From positions 1-42,615 of the forward strand of contig JAFUKM010000015.1 of the NCBI GenBank assembly GCA_017473605.1: a stretch of 42,615 bases of DNA. Reading direction: 5' to 3'. This document shows, one piece after another, positions 16,424 to 24,184 of this stretch (positions are counted from its first letter, which is position 1; every line of letters starts with the position of its first letter). The position numbers and the translations under genes are program-made. Below the pieces are notes generated by a model, which did not search any database, was not told the origin of the DNA, and saw nothing but the letters and a program-made list of their open reading frames with translations. Source of the stretch: Clostridia bacterium (lineage in GTDB: Bacteria > Bacillota > Clostridia > Christensenellales > Borkfalkiaceae).

Positions 16424-16894
16424 ATGATTACGAAATTGATGAATTTATTGACGGATGCTGCCGACGACGCGCCGAAAAACAGTACGCCTTGGGGTATGTA
16501 CATTTTAATCGGTGTGTTCGTATTGCTGTTCGTGGGTATGATGTTCTTGAACCGTCGTACGCAAAAGAAACAGCAGGCGGAAACGGAAAATATGCTCAAC
16601 GCGATTAAGCCCGGTAACAAGGTAAAGACTATCGGCGGGATTTGCGGTATCGTTGTGGAAGTTTGCCCCGAAGACAACACGTTCGTTTTGGAAACGGGTA
16701 CGGAAGCAAGCGGTAAATCTTACTTGAAGTTCGACAAGCAAGCGGTATATCAAACGGACGCCGTACCTACGCCCGTTGCTGCGCTTGCAACGCCCGTGGC
16801 GGAAAAGGCGGAAGAAGCTCCCGTAGAAGCTGCTGCGGAAGAAGCTCCCGTAGAAGCTGTGGAAGAAGAAAAGACGGAAGAGACGAAAGAATAA
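16424..16894 (+). CDS. yajC: Preprotein translocase subunit YajC
   Basis: A 156-residue protein. One membrane helix (about 25-43) is followed by RRTQKKQQAETENMLNAIKPGNKVKTIGGICGIVVEV, the family signature, and a small beta domain. The last 45 residues are an Ala/Pro/Glu-rich tail with repeats of EEAPVEA, longer than in the minimal family. YajC associates with SecDF and the SecYEG channel. aaggag precedes ATG 16424. Its neighbours secD and secF (19227-21744) support the call. Confidence 0.93.
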   Translation: MITKLMNLLTDAADDAPKNSTPWGMYILIGVFVLLFVGMMFLNRRTQKKQQAETENMLNAIKPGNKVKTIGGICGIVVEVCPEDNTFVLETGTEASGKSYLKFDKQAVYQTDAVPTPVAALATPVAEKAEEAPVEAAAEEAPVEAVEEEKTEETKE

Positions 16895-16961
16895 GTTTAT
16901 CCGACTTTTCCAGGTATAAAAAGCAAACGCCTTCGCATACGATAATGCGGAGGTGTTTTTT

Positions 16962-17348
16962 ATGCGAAACGAAACGAGTTACGGGAACGGGTTTTTTCAA
17001 ATTATCAAAGGCGTGGGGCTGGCGTTGGCGTTGGCTTTGCTGTGGGCGGTGATTTTTGCAAACGTATTGCGGTTTTCTTCTCTTCCCGACAAGGTGGTAT
17101 ATCCTATCAATCAAACGTGGAAAGTGCTTGCCGTATGTATCGGCGCGCTGGTATTCGTGCGCGGAGAAAAAGGGTTTTTGAAAGGTGCGGCAATCGGGCT
17201 GCTTTTTTCCGCGCTTTCCTATCTTGCCTTTGCCGCGCTCGGCGGGGATTTTTCGCTTTCTTGGTTGATTATCGTGGAACTTGCGTTATCCGCGCTTGCG
17301 GGTGTGATTTGCGGCGCGATTGCCGTCAATTTGAAAAAAAGCGGTTAA
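16962..17348 (+). CDS. TIGR04086 family membrane protein
   Basis: A 128-residue protein with four hydrophobic segments (about 14-34, 50-66, 70-92, 97-122) and a short basic tail. Size and place between yajC and scfA match the TIGR04086/YrzE-type small membrane proteins found at this locus in Clostridia. Function unknown. The start is ATG 16962 with a ggagg site 8 bases upstream; an upstream in-frame GTG at 16953 overlaps that site and is rejected. Confidence 0.75.
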   Translation: MRNETSYGNGFFQIIKGVGLALALALLWAVIFANVLRFSSLPDKVVYPINQTWKVLAVCIGALVFVRGEKGFLKGAAIGLLFSALSYLAFAALGGDFSLSWLIIVELALSALAGVICGAIAVNLKKSG

Positions 17349-17373
17349 AAATGGGGAAAGTTCTTGTAATCGC

Positions 17374-17402
17374 TTGCAATTTGGGAAAAAGTGTATTATA
17401 AT
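17374..17402 (+). promoter_or_regulatory. Promoter of the SCIFF peptide gene
   Basis: TTGCAA (17374-17379), a 17-bp spacer, perfect TATAAT (17397-17402), 44 bp before scfA. Confidence 0.8.
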
Positions 17403-17446
17403 AAGATTATAAAAGTATAAAATCTATACAAATAGGAGATACGATT

Positions 17447-17599
17447 ATGATTAAGACGATTGCGAAACCCGCTGAAAAGAAGACGACGGCTTGCGGCGAA
17501 TGCAGAAGCACCTGCCAATCCGCTTGCAAAACGAGCTGCACGGTAGGCAACCAGTCCTGCGAAAGAATTACGCGCGAAGAAAAAATCGAACGTAAATAA
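17447..17599 (+). CDS. scfA: SCIFF ranthipeptide precursor (six cysteines in forty-five residues)
   Basis: A 50-residue ribosomal peptide precursor. Cysteines lie at 16, 19, 23, 27, 31 and 38 in the conserved core ACGECRSTCQSACKTSC followed by TVGNQSCE. The N-terminal 15 residues are the leader. In this family the adjacent radical SAM enzyme makes thioether bridges from Cys sulfur to a non-alpha carbon of a Thr or similar residue. The mature role is not settled; redox or quorum functions have been proposed for the group. An aggag site precedes ATG 17447. The C-terminal tail ITREEKIERK after Cys38 is longer than in many members. Confidence 0.95.
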   Translation: MIKTIAKPAEKKTTACGECRSTCQSACKTSCTVGNQSCERITREEKIERK

Positions 17600-17650
17600 T
17601 AGCGACGAGCCGTATTTTACGGCAACACGCAAGTGGGAAAATTTGCAAAG

Positions 17651-17683
17651 AAACGGCGTATTTGGTTAAGTACGCCGTTTTTA
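17651..17683 (+). terminator. Terminator between scfA and scfB
   Basis: The stem aaacggcgta/tacgccgttt has loop tttggttaag and then a T-run. It would leave the peptide mRNA abundant and let a minority of transcripts continue into the maturase gene. Confidence 0.85.
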
Positions 17684-17723
17684 ACCCGTTATCGGGAAGA
17701 AATATTTTTGTAGAGAAAGATAA

Positions 17724-19058
17724 ATGATTCACGTATTTTCGTATAAAGATAAAAATTACATTTACGACGTGGGTAGCGGTAGCTTGCACGAGTGCGATAC
17801 CCCCACCGCCGATTATTTGAAAGCCAAAGAAGAAGGGCAGGATATCGATATTACTTATATTTCCGACGAACAAATCAAGGAAATTTTGTCCGACGTGGAA
17901 GGGTTGAAAGCGCAAGGGTTGCTCTTTAAGGAAGAAGTGAAGACGTATCCTATGAAAAGCAACGAAGTAAAGGCGCTTTGTATTCATATTTGCCACGATT
18001 GCAATTTCCGCTGTCGGTACTGCTTTGCCGACGAAGGCGCATACCACTCCAAAAGAGAGAGTATGTCTTTTGAAACGGCGAAAAAAGCGGTTGATTTCCT
18101 AATTGAAAACAGCGGCAAACGCAAAGTGTTGGAAATGGATTTCTTCGGCGGCGAGCCGCTGATGAATTTGGACGTGCTGAAACAAACGGTGTATTACGCC
18201 AAAGAAGCGGGCGCGAAAGCGGGCAAGAAATTCCTGTTTACCACGACGACCAACGCGTTGCTCTTGAACGACGAAACGATAGCGTTTTTCAACGAGGAAA
18301 TGGAGAACGTCGTACTCTCGCTCGACGGGCGCAAAGAAGTACACGACGCGATACGTAAGAGCATTAACGGCAAGGGTACGTTCGATTTGATTATCGATAA
18401 AATCAAGAAATTTATCTCCCTTCGCGGCGACAAGAGCTATTACGTGCGCGGTACGTTTACGGCGAAAAATCTCGATTTTGGTAAGGACGTGCTGTTTATT
18501 GCCGACCAAGGCGTCGATTCCATTTCGATGGAGCCAGTCGTAACGGAAATTCCCGATTTGCAAATCAGAGAAGAGCATTTGCCCGTTATCGAAAAAGAAT
18601 ACGAGAATCTTTGCGAGAATTATTTGAAACGCCACGCGGAAGGTCAGGGATTTAATTTCTTCCATTTCAACATCGATTTGGAGGGCGGGCCTTGTCTTTC
18701 CAAACGCGTATCCGCTTGCGGCGCAGGCAACGAATATTTTTCCGTTACTCCCAACGGCGATTTGTATCCTTGCCATCAATTCGCCGGCGACGAGAAGTTC
18801 CGTATGGGCAGCGTCTTTGAAGGGATTGTCCGTCCCGATATTCGTGAAAAGTTTAAAAATTCCTGCCTGTTTACGCGGAAAAAGTGCGAGAACTGTTTTG
18901 CAAAATTTATTTGTTCGGGCGGGTGCAGTGCGAATAATTACCATTTCAACGGCGATATCGACGAGCCGTACGAAACGACTTGCGCGATGATGAAAAAACG
19001 TGTGGAGTGCGCTATGCATATTCTCGCGCAAAAGAAGTTGGGGCTTGCAAACGGCTAA
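17724..19058 (+). CDS. scfB: SCIFF maturase, radical SAM/SPASM thioether-forming enzyme
   Basis: A 444-residue radical SAM enzyme. The N-terminal 85 residues form the peptide-recognition (RRE-like) part starting MIHVFSYKDKNYIYDVGSG. The SAM cluster motif is C93-x3-C97-x2-C100, followed by the GGEP motif in FFGGEPLMN. The C-terminal SPASM region has CGAGNEYFSVTPNGDLYPCHQF and a final CLFTRKKCENCFAKFICSGGC cluster set, binding auxiliary [4Fe-4S] clusters. It installs thioether links on the SCIFF peptide encoded 125 bases upstream. The ribosome site is poor (agaaag), which together with the terminator would keep enzyme levels below those of the peptide. Confidence 0.95.
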   Translation: MIHVFSYKDKNYIYDVGSGSLHECDTPTADYLKAKEEGQDIDITYISDEQIKEILSDVEGLKAQGLLFKEEVKTYPMKSNEVKALCIHICHDCNFRCRYCFADEGAYHSKRESMSFETAKKAVDFLIENSGKRKVLEMDFFGGEPLMNLDVLKQTVYYAKEAGAKAGKKFLFTTTTNALLLNDETIAFFNEEMENVVLSLDGRKEVHDAIRKSINGKGTFDLIIDKIKKFISLRGDKSYYVRGTFTAKNLDFGKDVLFIADQGVDSISMEPVVTEIPDLQIREEHLPVIEKEYENLCENYLKRHAEGQGFNFFHFNIDLEGGPCLSKRVSACGAGNEYFSVTPNGDLYPCHQFAGDEKFRMGSVFEGIVRPDIREKFKNSCLFTRKKCENCFAKFICSGGCSANNYHFNGDIDEPYETTCAMMKKRVECAMHILAQKKLGLANG

Positions 19059-19145
19059 AAACTTTTCCCTACGGGAAAGAATAGCAAAATTTGCGTAATT
19101 TTCACACAAAAAAGTAATTTTTTTTCGCTTATCCGCCGTTATAAC

Positions 19146-19175
19146 TTGACGGACGGGCGAAAAATAAGGTATAAT
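19146..19175 (+). promoter_or_regulatory. Promoter of secD-secF
   Basis: TTGACG (19146-19151), an 18-bp spacer, perfect TATAAT (19170-19175), 51 bp before secD. Confidence 0.75.
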
Positions 19176-19226
19176 GAAAAAGTATCATTGTATTCGGAGC
19201 AATCCGAAATATTTAGGAGGCACTCA

Positions 19227-20741
19227 ATGGGCAAGAAAAAATCGGTGGCGTTAATGGTATTCCTTACCATCGTAATCATTGCTTTGTGCGGGCTTGTGCT
19301 TTTTCCGTCTATTCCCGTAGGCGTGAAGGATTGGAAACCCGTCGCTTCGCAATACGATTTCAGCACCGAAATTGACGGTGGGTACTATGCGTACTATTAT
19401 CCGGAAGGGGTTATTCCCGAAACGGAATACAACGACACCGTACAAGGCTATCAGGAACTCGTTGATTCTGCGGAAGACGACGAGAAAAAAGCAGACGCGC
19501 AGGACGAGCTGGACAAGTATACCGCCAGCTATAAAGCGCATAAGGGATTGTATCTTTCCACGGACGACGAATACGGTATTTTCGTAAACGACGAAGTTTC
19601 CGAGGAATTTTCGTCCGCATTTGAAAAGGCGGCGGACGAGATTGCGGCAAGATACGAAGCAAAGGGATATTCCGATTACCGCGTTTCCGTTGTCGACGAT
19701 TATGCGATTCGCGTAGAGCTTCCCAAAGTGGAAAGCAATTACGCGTCCGTGTTCTCGATGTTCGCTTATACCGGTGAAATGGATATTACCGTCGGCGAAG
19801 ATACGGTGGACGAGCTGAAAGAGGACGGCGCAAAGGCGTCCGACCTTATCGAAAGCTTCTCCGTTTCGACCAAGAATAAAGCCGCTTACGTGAAAGTGAA
19901 ATTTACCGACGCGGGCGAAGAAATGATTGAACGGGTGAAGGACCAATTGAGTACTGCCACCGACGCTACGACGGCGCTTCATATCAAAATCGGCGAAGAA
20001 GATTTGATTCAAATCTATTCCGATTCCTTGATGGACAACAACCGCGAAGCGCGCGTGCTTGCCGTAGACAAGGAAAATAAGGAAGTCGTGAAGATTTATT
20101 CCGTACTTTTGAATTCCGTTTTGAACAACGAATTGGATTTCGAATTCGATATGAACCGTATCGAAGCGCGCGAGTTCTCCGCTGTATACGGTGATAATAC
20201 GCTTACGCTTTTGTATATCGCGCTCGGCGTGGTGTTGCTTGCGGCGATTATCCTGCCTGCCGTGAAGATGGGTAGATTCGGTATCGTCGGCGCGTATACC
20301 AACCTTTCCTATCTCATTGTCGTAGGTATTTGCTTTAAGTATCTTTTGGGCAGCGTATTCGAGTTAACGCTCGGCGGCGTGCTTGCGTTCCTTGTAGGGC
20401 TTGTGCTTGTGAACGCATTGCAGGCGTATATTTACGGCGCAATCAAAAAGGAATTCGAGCAAGGTAAGACCGTCGCTTCTTCCGTAAAGGGCGGTTACAA
20501 GAAAACGCTTTGGAATATCGTCGATATTTACGCCGTATTGCTCTTGGGCGCGGTGGCGCTCCTTATCGGCTTGGGCGGCGTGCATACGCTTGCGATTCAT
20601 ATGCTTGTCGTAGTCGTTACCGCGGCGTTCTGTAACTTGCTTTGGGCGCGCTTTATTAACTACGTCTATCTGTCGGCAAGTAAAAATCAATTTAAGTATT
20701 TCCGCTTCGAGAGAGAGGAGGATGACGACGATGACGAATAA
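19227..20741 (+). CDS. secD: Protein translocase subunit SecD, divergent
   Basis: A 504-residue membrane protein. One N-terminal helix (about 6-26) is followed by a large external domain (about 27-325) and five further helices (about 333-497). The external part has EIDGGYYAYYYPEG in place of the usual DLxGG block and the pattern VKFTDAGEEMIERVK of the P1 domain. SecD with SecF uses proton flow to pull exported proteins through SecYEG. The usual Asp of the fourth helix (V-D-A-N-V-L-I-F) aligns with Ala397 in VNALQAYIYGAIKKEF, while the later D in WNIVDIYAV is kept. The call rests on topology, position after yajC and the overlap with secF. ATG 19227 has an aggagg site. Confidence 0.85.
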   Translation: MGKKKSVALMVFLTIVIIALCGLVLFPSIPVGVKDWKPVASQYDFSTEIDGGYYAYYYPEGVIPETEYNDTVQGYQELVDSAEDDEKKADAQDELDKYTASYKAHKGLYLSTDDEYGIFVNDEVSEEFSSAFEKAADEIAARYEAKGYSDYRVSVVDDYAIRVELPKVESNYASVFSMFAYTGEMDITVGEDTVDELKEDGAKASDLIESFSVSTKNKAAYVKVKFTDAGEEMIERVKDQLSTATDATTALHIKIGEEDLIQIYSDSLMDNNREARVLAVDKENKEVVKIYSVLLNSVLNNELDFEFDMNRIEAREFSAVYGDNTLTLLYIALGVVLLAAIILPAVKMGRFGIVGAYTNLSYLIVVGICFKYLLGSVFELTLGGVLAFLVGLVLVNALQAYIYGAIKKEFEQGKTVASSVKGGYKKTLWNIVDIYAVLLLGAVALLIGLGGVHTLAIHMLVVVVTAAFCNLLWARFINYVYLSASKNQFKYFRFEREEDDDDDE

Positions 20742-21744
20742 GATTTTTAACAAAACGGTAAATAAGAAAGTTTCCGTCCTTACCTTGGCGGTTGCCGTTG
20801 TGTTGCTGGCGGCGGCGATTATCGTGTCCGTACTTTGCGGCGTGAATTACGGCGCGGGGATTGAAGATTCCAAAACCGTTACCGTAACGGTAAACAGCTT
20901 CGTATACAACAACGAAAGAGAAGCGTTGGAAGAGGTTTGCGAAAACGTCTTTGAAGAACAAGGGATTTCCGCTAAATACGTATATCGCGCGGAAATGAGC
21001 GGCGATAACAGAGAACTCGCTTTCGTATTCGACGCGGACACGGACGACGCGAAATTGGCGGCGGCGAAAACCGCGCTGAAAACGAAATTGGACGCGGAAG
21101 CGGCAGATGAAGAAAGCGCGATTAGCGGCGCTATCGTAGACGTTACGACCAGCAGCGAAGCGGTACAAAACGCTATCGCTTCTTCCAGATTATGGCGTTC
21201 GGCGATTGCCGTCGGCGTGTTTGCCGTGCTTGCCTTTATCTACGTGGCGATACGTTACCGTTTGAGTATGGGGTTTGTGGCGCTCAGCGCGCCTATCGTG
21301 GCGGCGGCATTGACGACGTCCATCGTATTGCTTACCCGTATCCCCGTAACGAACGCAACGTTCTATGCGGTGCTTATCGCCGCTATCGTTGCCGTGGCGT
21401 TTACGGTGATGTTGATGAATAAAATACGTGAAAATGCCAAGACGGAGGCGTTTGAAAACGCTGACGCGGAAACGCTTGTGAAAGGCTCGCTTGCGACGAA
21501 ATGGATTGGCTGGACGGCGATTGTGCTTGGCGCGGCGATTGTGCTCGTCGGCGCGGTGGCTACGGCGGCGGTGCGCTATTTCGCGATTGCTTCCTTGGTG
21601 GGCGTAATCGTGGCGGCGTTCGTAGGACTTATCTTTGCTCCTGCGTCCGCTTGTGCAGCGAAAGCGTACGTGGATAAGAAAGCGGCGAACAAAACCGCGA
21701 GCGGTTACGTTGGCGCGAAGAAGGAAAAATCCGACGAAGAATAA
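20731..21744 (+). CDS. secF: Protein translocase subunit SecF, divergent
   Basis: A 337-residue protein with one N-terminal helix (about 10-32), an external domain (about 33-148) and five helices. The end is basic and Lys-rich. The conserved NDT of the fourth helix (usual form GYSxNDTVVVxDRIREN) is replaced by Ala223-Phe224-Thr in VAFTVMLMNKIREN; the KIREN end is kept. The gene overlaps the secD end. ATG 20731 is preferred because the aggagg site at 20716-20721 is 9 bases before it; ATG 20722 would touch that site. It acts with SecD in the membrane. Confidence 0.85.
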   Translation: MTNKIFNKTVNKKVSVLTLAVAVVLLAAAIIVSVLCGVNYGAGIEDSKTVTVTVNSFVYNNEREALEEVCENVFEEQGISAKYVYRAEMSGDNRELAFVFDADTDDAKLAAAKTALKTKLDAEAADEESAISGAIVDVTTSSEAVQNAIASSRLWRSAIAVGVFAVLAFIYVAIRYRLSMGFVALSAPIVAAALTTSIVLLTRIPVTNATFYAVLIAAIVAVAFTVMLMNKIRENAKTEAFENADAETLVKGSLATKWIGWTAIVLGAAIVLVGAVATAAVRYFAIASLVGVIVAAFVGLIFAPASACAAKAYVDKKAANKTASGYVGAKKEKSDEE

Positions 21745-21757
21745 TGAAATTGCAACG

Positions 21758-21793
21758 GGCGGGAGGGGGCGAAGGCTTCCACCCGCTCGCTTT
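21758..21793 (+). terminator. Possible weak terminator after secF
   Basis: A G+C-rich imperfect stem, cgggcggg with cccgctcg, is followed by ctttatattt. It is weaker than the other terminators here, so read-through into recJ is likely. Confidence 0.4.
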
Positions 21794-21832
21794 ATATTTA
21801 CGACTCGTTGAGAAAACGTTACAGGAGTGATT

Positions 21833-24160
21833 ATGAAAAAACTCGTCCCCGAATATTCGCTTTCGGCTGAACAATTCAATACCGTTGCCGAACTTGCGAA
21901 AAGGACGGGTTTGACGGAAAATATCGTGCGTATTTTATACGCGCGCGGCGAAGATACGGAAGAAAAAATTGCGCGGTTTATGAAACCGTCCAAGCAAAAT
22001 TTTCTTTCTCCTTTCCTTATGAAAGGTATGCGTGAAACGGTGGAAATGCTGACACAAGCGCGCGACGAGGGGAAAACCGTCGCTGTGTTTGGCGATTACG
22101 ACGCAGACGGGATTTGCGCGTCCGCGATTATGTATCACGCTTTGCGCGATTTCGGTATCGAAGCGCACGTGTACGTACCCGAACGGGCGGACGGGTATGG
22201 TTTGTCCGAAAAAATGATAGACCGTATTTTCGAAGAGTGCAATCCTGAATTGTTTATTACCGTAGACTGCGGTATTTCCTGCGCAAAAGAAGCGCAATAT
22301 ATCTACGAACTCGGTTCGGACGTCATCGTTACCGACCATCACGAATTGCCTGAGATTTTGCCCGATTGCGTTATCGTCAATCCTAAGCTGCAAGACGATT
22401 ATCCTTACGATAATCTTTGCGGCGCGGGCGTTGCGTTTAAGGTGGCGTGCGCATTGCTCGGCGAAAAGGCGTATCGGTATTTGGATTTTGCAACGCTTGC
22501 TACGGTGGCGGACAGCGTGCCGCTTTTGGGCGAGAACCGCGATATCGTAACCGAGGGGTTAAGACTTTTCAACAACCGCTTACGCCCTTGTTTTGCAGGG
22601 CTTATCGGCAAGACTTACGACGGGATAACGGCGCAAACGCTTGCGTTTAACGTTGCGCCGCGCGTAAACGCCGCAGGCAGAATGGGGGACGCGATGGCGG
22701 CGTTCCGCTTGTTTACGAGCGACGACGAGACGGAGATTTACGATTTATCCGTAAAGCTTTGTCTTTATAATACCGAACGGCAAAAATACTGCGACGAGCT
22801 GTACGTTTCGGCAAAACAAAAGTTGCTAAAAAAGGGCGCGTACGGCAACGTGATTATGCTCTCCGACGAGAGCTGGAATACAGGATTTATCGGTATTGTA
22901 GCCGCGCGTTTGGCAGAAGAATTTAACCGTCCGACGCTTCTTTTCGTGCACCACGGGGACATGCTCAAAGGGAGTGCGAGAAGTATTGAAAGCGTGAATA
23001 TTTTTACCGCTTTGAAAAGCTGTTCGCAGTATATCGAAGAATTCGGCGGGCATGCGCAAGCGGCGGGCGTGAACGTGCATATCGACAATTTTGCGGCGTT
23101 GGAAGAAGCGTTGAACGAAGAAATCGGGCGCGCGTATACCGCGGACGATTTTGAACAGAAGGTGTATATCAGCGAAGAGATTACGGACGTATTCCCCGAA
23201 AAGTTTGCCCGAGAACTCATGGCAATGGAGCCGTACGGCGTGGGACACAGGAAACCGCTGTTTATGATTTCGGCGGGGGCGTGTAGCGCAAGACCGTTGA
23301 AAAACGCTTCGCCGCATTTATCGGTGAAGAGCGATTTTATAGACCTTACTTATTTTTCGGGCGCAAAGCATTTGAAAATCATCGAAAGCGACGTGAAAAA
23401 GGATATCGTTTTCGAAGTAGGCGTTTCTCATTTCAAGGGTAGGGATTACATCAAGGGCGTTGTGCGCGACCTGTTATACGACGGCAGAACGGGCAGGGGC
23501 GCGGCGGACAGTATTTTTGCAGGCGCGGTAAATCGGTTCCGCTCTCCTGCGGTGGAGTTTTCGCCCGTACAGCTTTCCACGGACGAGATGAAAGCGTTGA
23601 TAAAAGAGAAGCAGGCGGCTTGTCCGTACGGACTTTGTTTGATTGCTTCGGATAGAAGAACGCTGCGGTTTTACGAAGAATTGCAAACTTACGGGTGCGA
23701 TTTGTTCTATCCGTCGTCGAGAAACGTTGCAAACACCCTTATCGTTGCGCCCGCTGCGGACGCCGACCTTTCGGGGTTTCGGGATTTTGTGTTCTTGGAT
23801 ACGCCCTCCGATTTCCATTTACAGGCGATTGCAGGCAAGCAGGTATACGTTAACGGCGATATTTGCGGATATAAAATGTTTGAAAATGTTTCCGTCGAGC
23901 GAGAAAGATTGCTTGCAATATTCTCTTCCCTGCGTCGGGAAATTCATCTTCTCAACGGCGAAAACGCCGAAGAAGTGGCTGCCGCTTGCAACGGGTTGGG
24001 GTACGATAAAAAGGAGTTTATTTTTGCTATTGCCGTGTTTGAAGAACTCGGGCTTGTGGCGTTTGAAAACGGTAGATTGACGGTGTATCGGGGCGTGAAA
24101 GCGGAGCTTGGCGATTCGGCGATTTACCGCAGAGTATGTTTTTTACAGCAAAACGGATAA
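21833..24160 (+). CDS. recJ: Single-stranded-DNA-specific exonuclease RecJ
   Basis: A 775-residue DHH-superfamily 5'-3' exonuclease, in the usual Firmicutes size range. Seen: D88-Y-D90-A-D92-G of motif I in VFGDYDADGICASA, DCGIS, D168-H-H of motif III in VTDHHELPE, and the DHHA1-type FGGHAQAAGVNV near residue 400. The extra C-terminal region of about 200 residues is typical for Firmicutes RecJ. It degrades ssDNA in recombination and mismatch repair. The start is ATG 21833 with an aggag site; GTG 21827 overlaps that site. rel follows after 24 bases. The apt gene often found between them is absent. Confidence 0.94.
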   Translation: MKKLVPEYSLSAEQFNTVAELAKRTGLTENIVRILYARGEDTEEKIARFMKPSKQNFLSPFLMKGMRETVEMLTQARDEGKTVAVFGDYDADGICASAIMYHALRDFGIEAHVYVPERADGYGLSEKMIDRIFEECNPELFITVDCGISCAKEAQYIYELGSDVIVTDHHELPEILPDCVIVNPKLQDDYPYDNLCGAGVAFKVACALLGEKAYRYLDFATLATVADSVPLLGENRDIVTEGLRLFNNRLRPCFAGLIGKTYDGITAQTLAFNVAPRVNAAGRMGDAMAAFRLFTSDDETEIYDLSVKLCLYNTERQKYCDELYVSAKQKLLKKGAYGNVIMLSDESWNTGFIGIVAARLAEEFNRPTLLFVHHGDMLKGSARSIESVNIFTALKSCSQYIEEFGGHAQAAGVNVHIDNFAALEEALNEEIGRAYTADDFEQKVYISEEITDVFPEKFARELMAMEPYGVGHRKPLFMISAGACSARPLKNASPHLSVKSDFIDLTYFSGAKHLKIIESDVKKDIVFEVGVSHFKGRDYIKGVVRDLLYDGRTGRGAADSIFAGAVNRFRSPAVEFSPVQLSTDEMKALIKEKQAACPYGLCLIASDRRTLRFYEELQTYGCDLFYPSSRNVANTLIVAPAADADLSGFRDFVFLDTPSDFHLQAIAGKQVYVNGDICGYKMFENVSVERERLLAIFSSLRREIHLLNGENAEEVAAACNGLGYDKKEFIFAIAVFEELGLVAFENGRLTVYRGVKAELGDSAIYRRVCFLQQNG

Positions 24161-24184
24161 AAGGTTATTAAAGAGAGTACGGAT

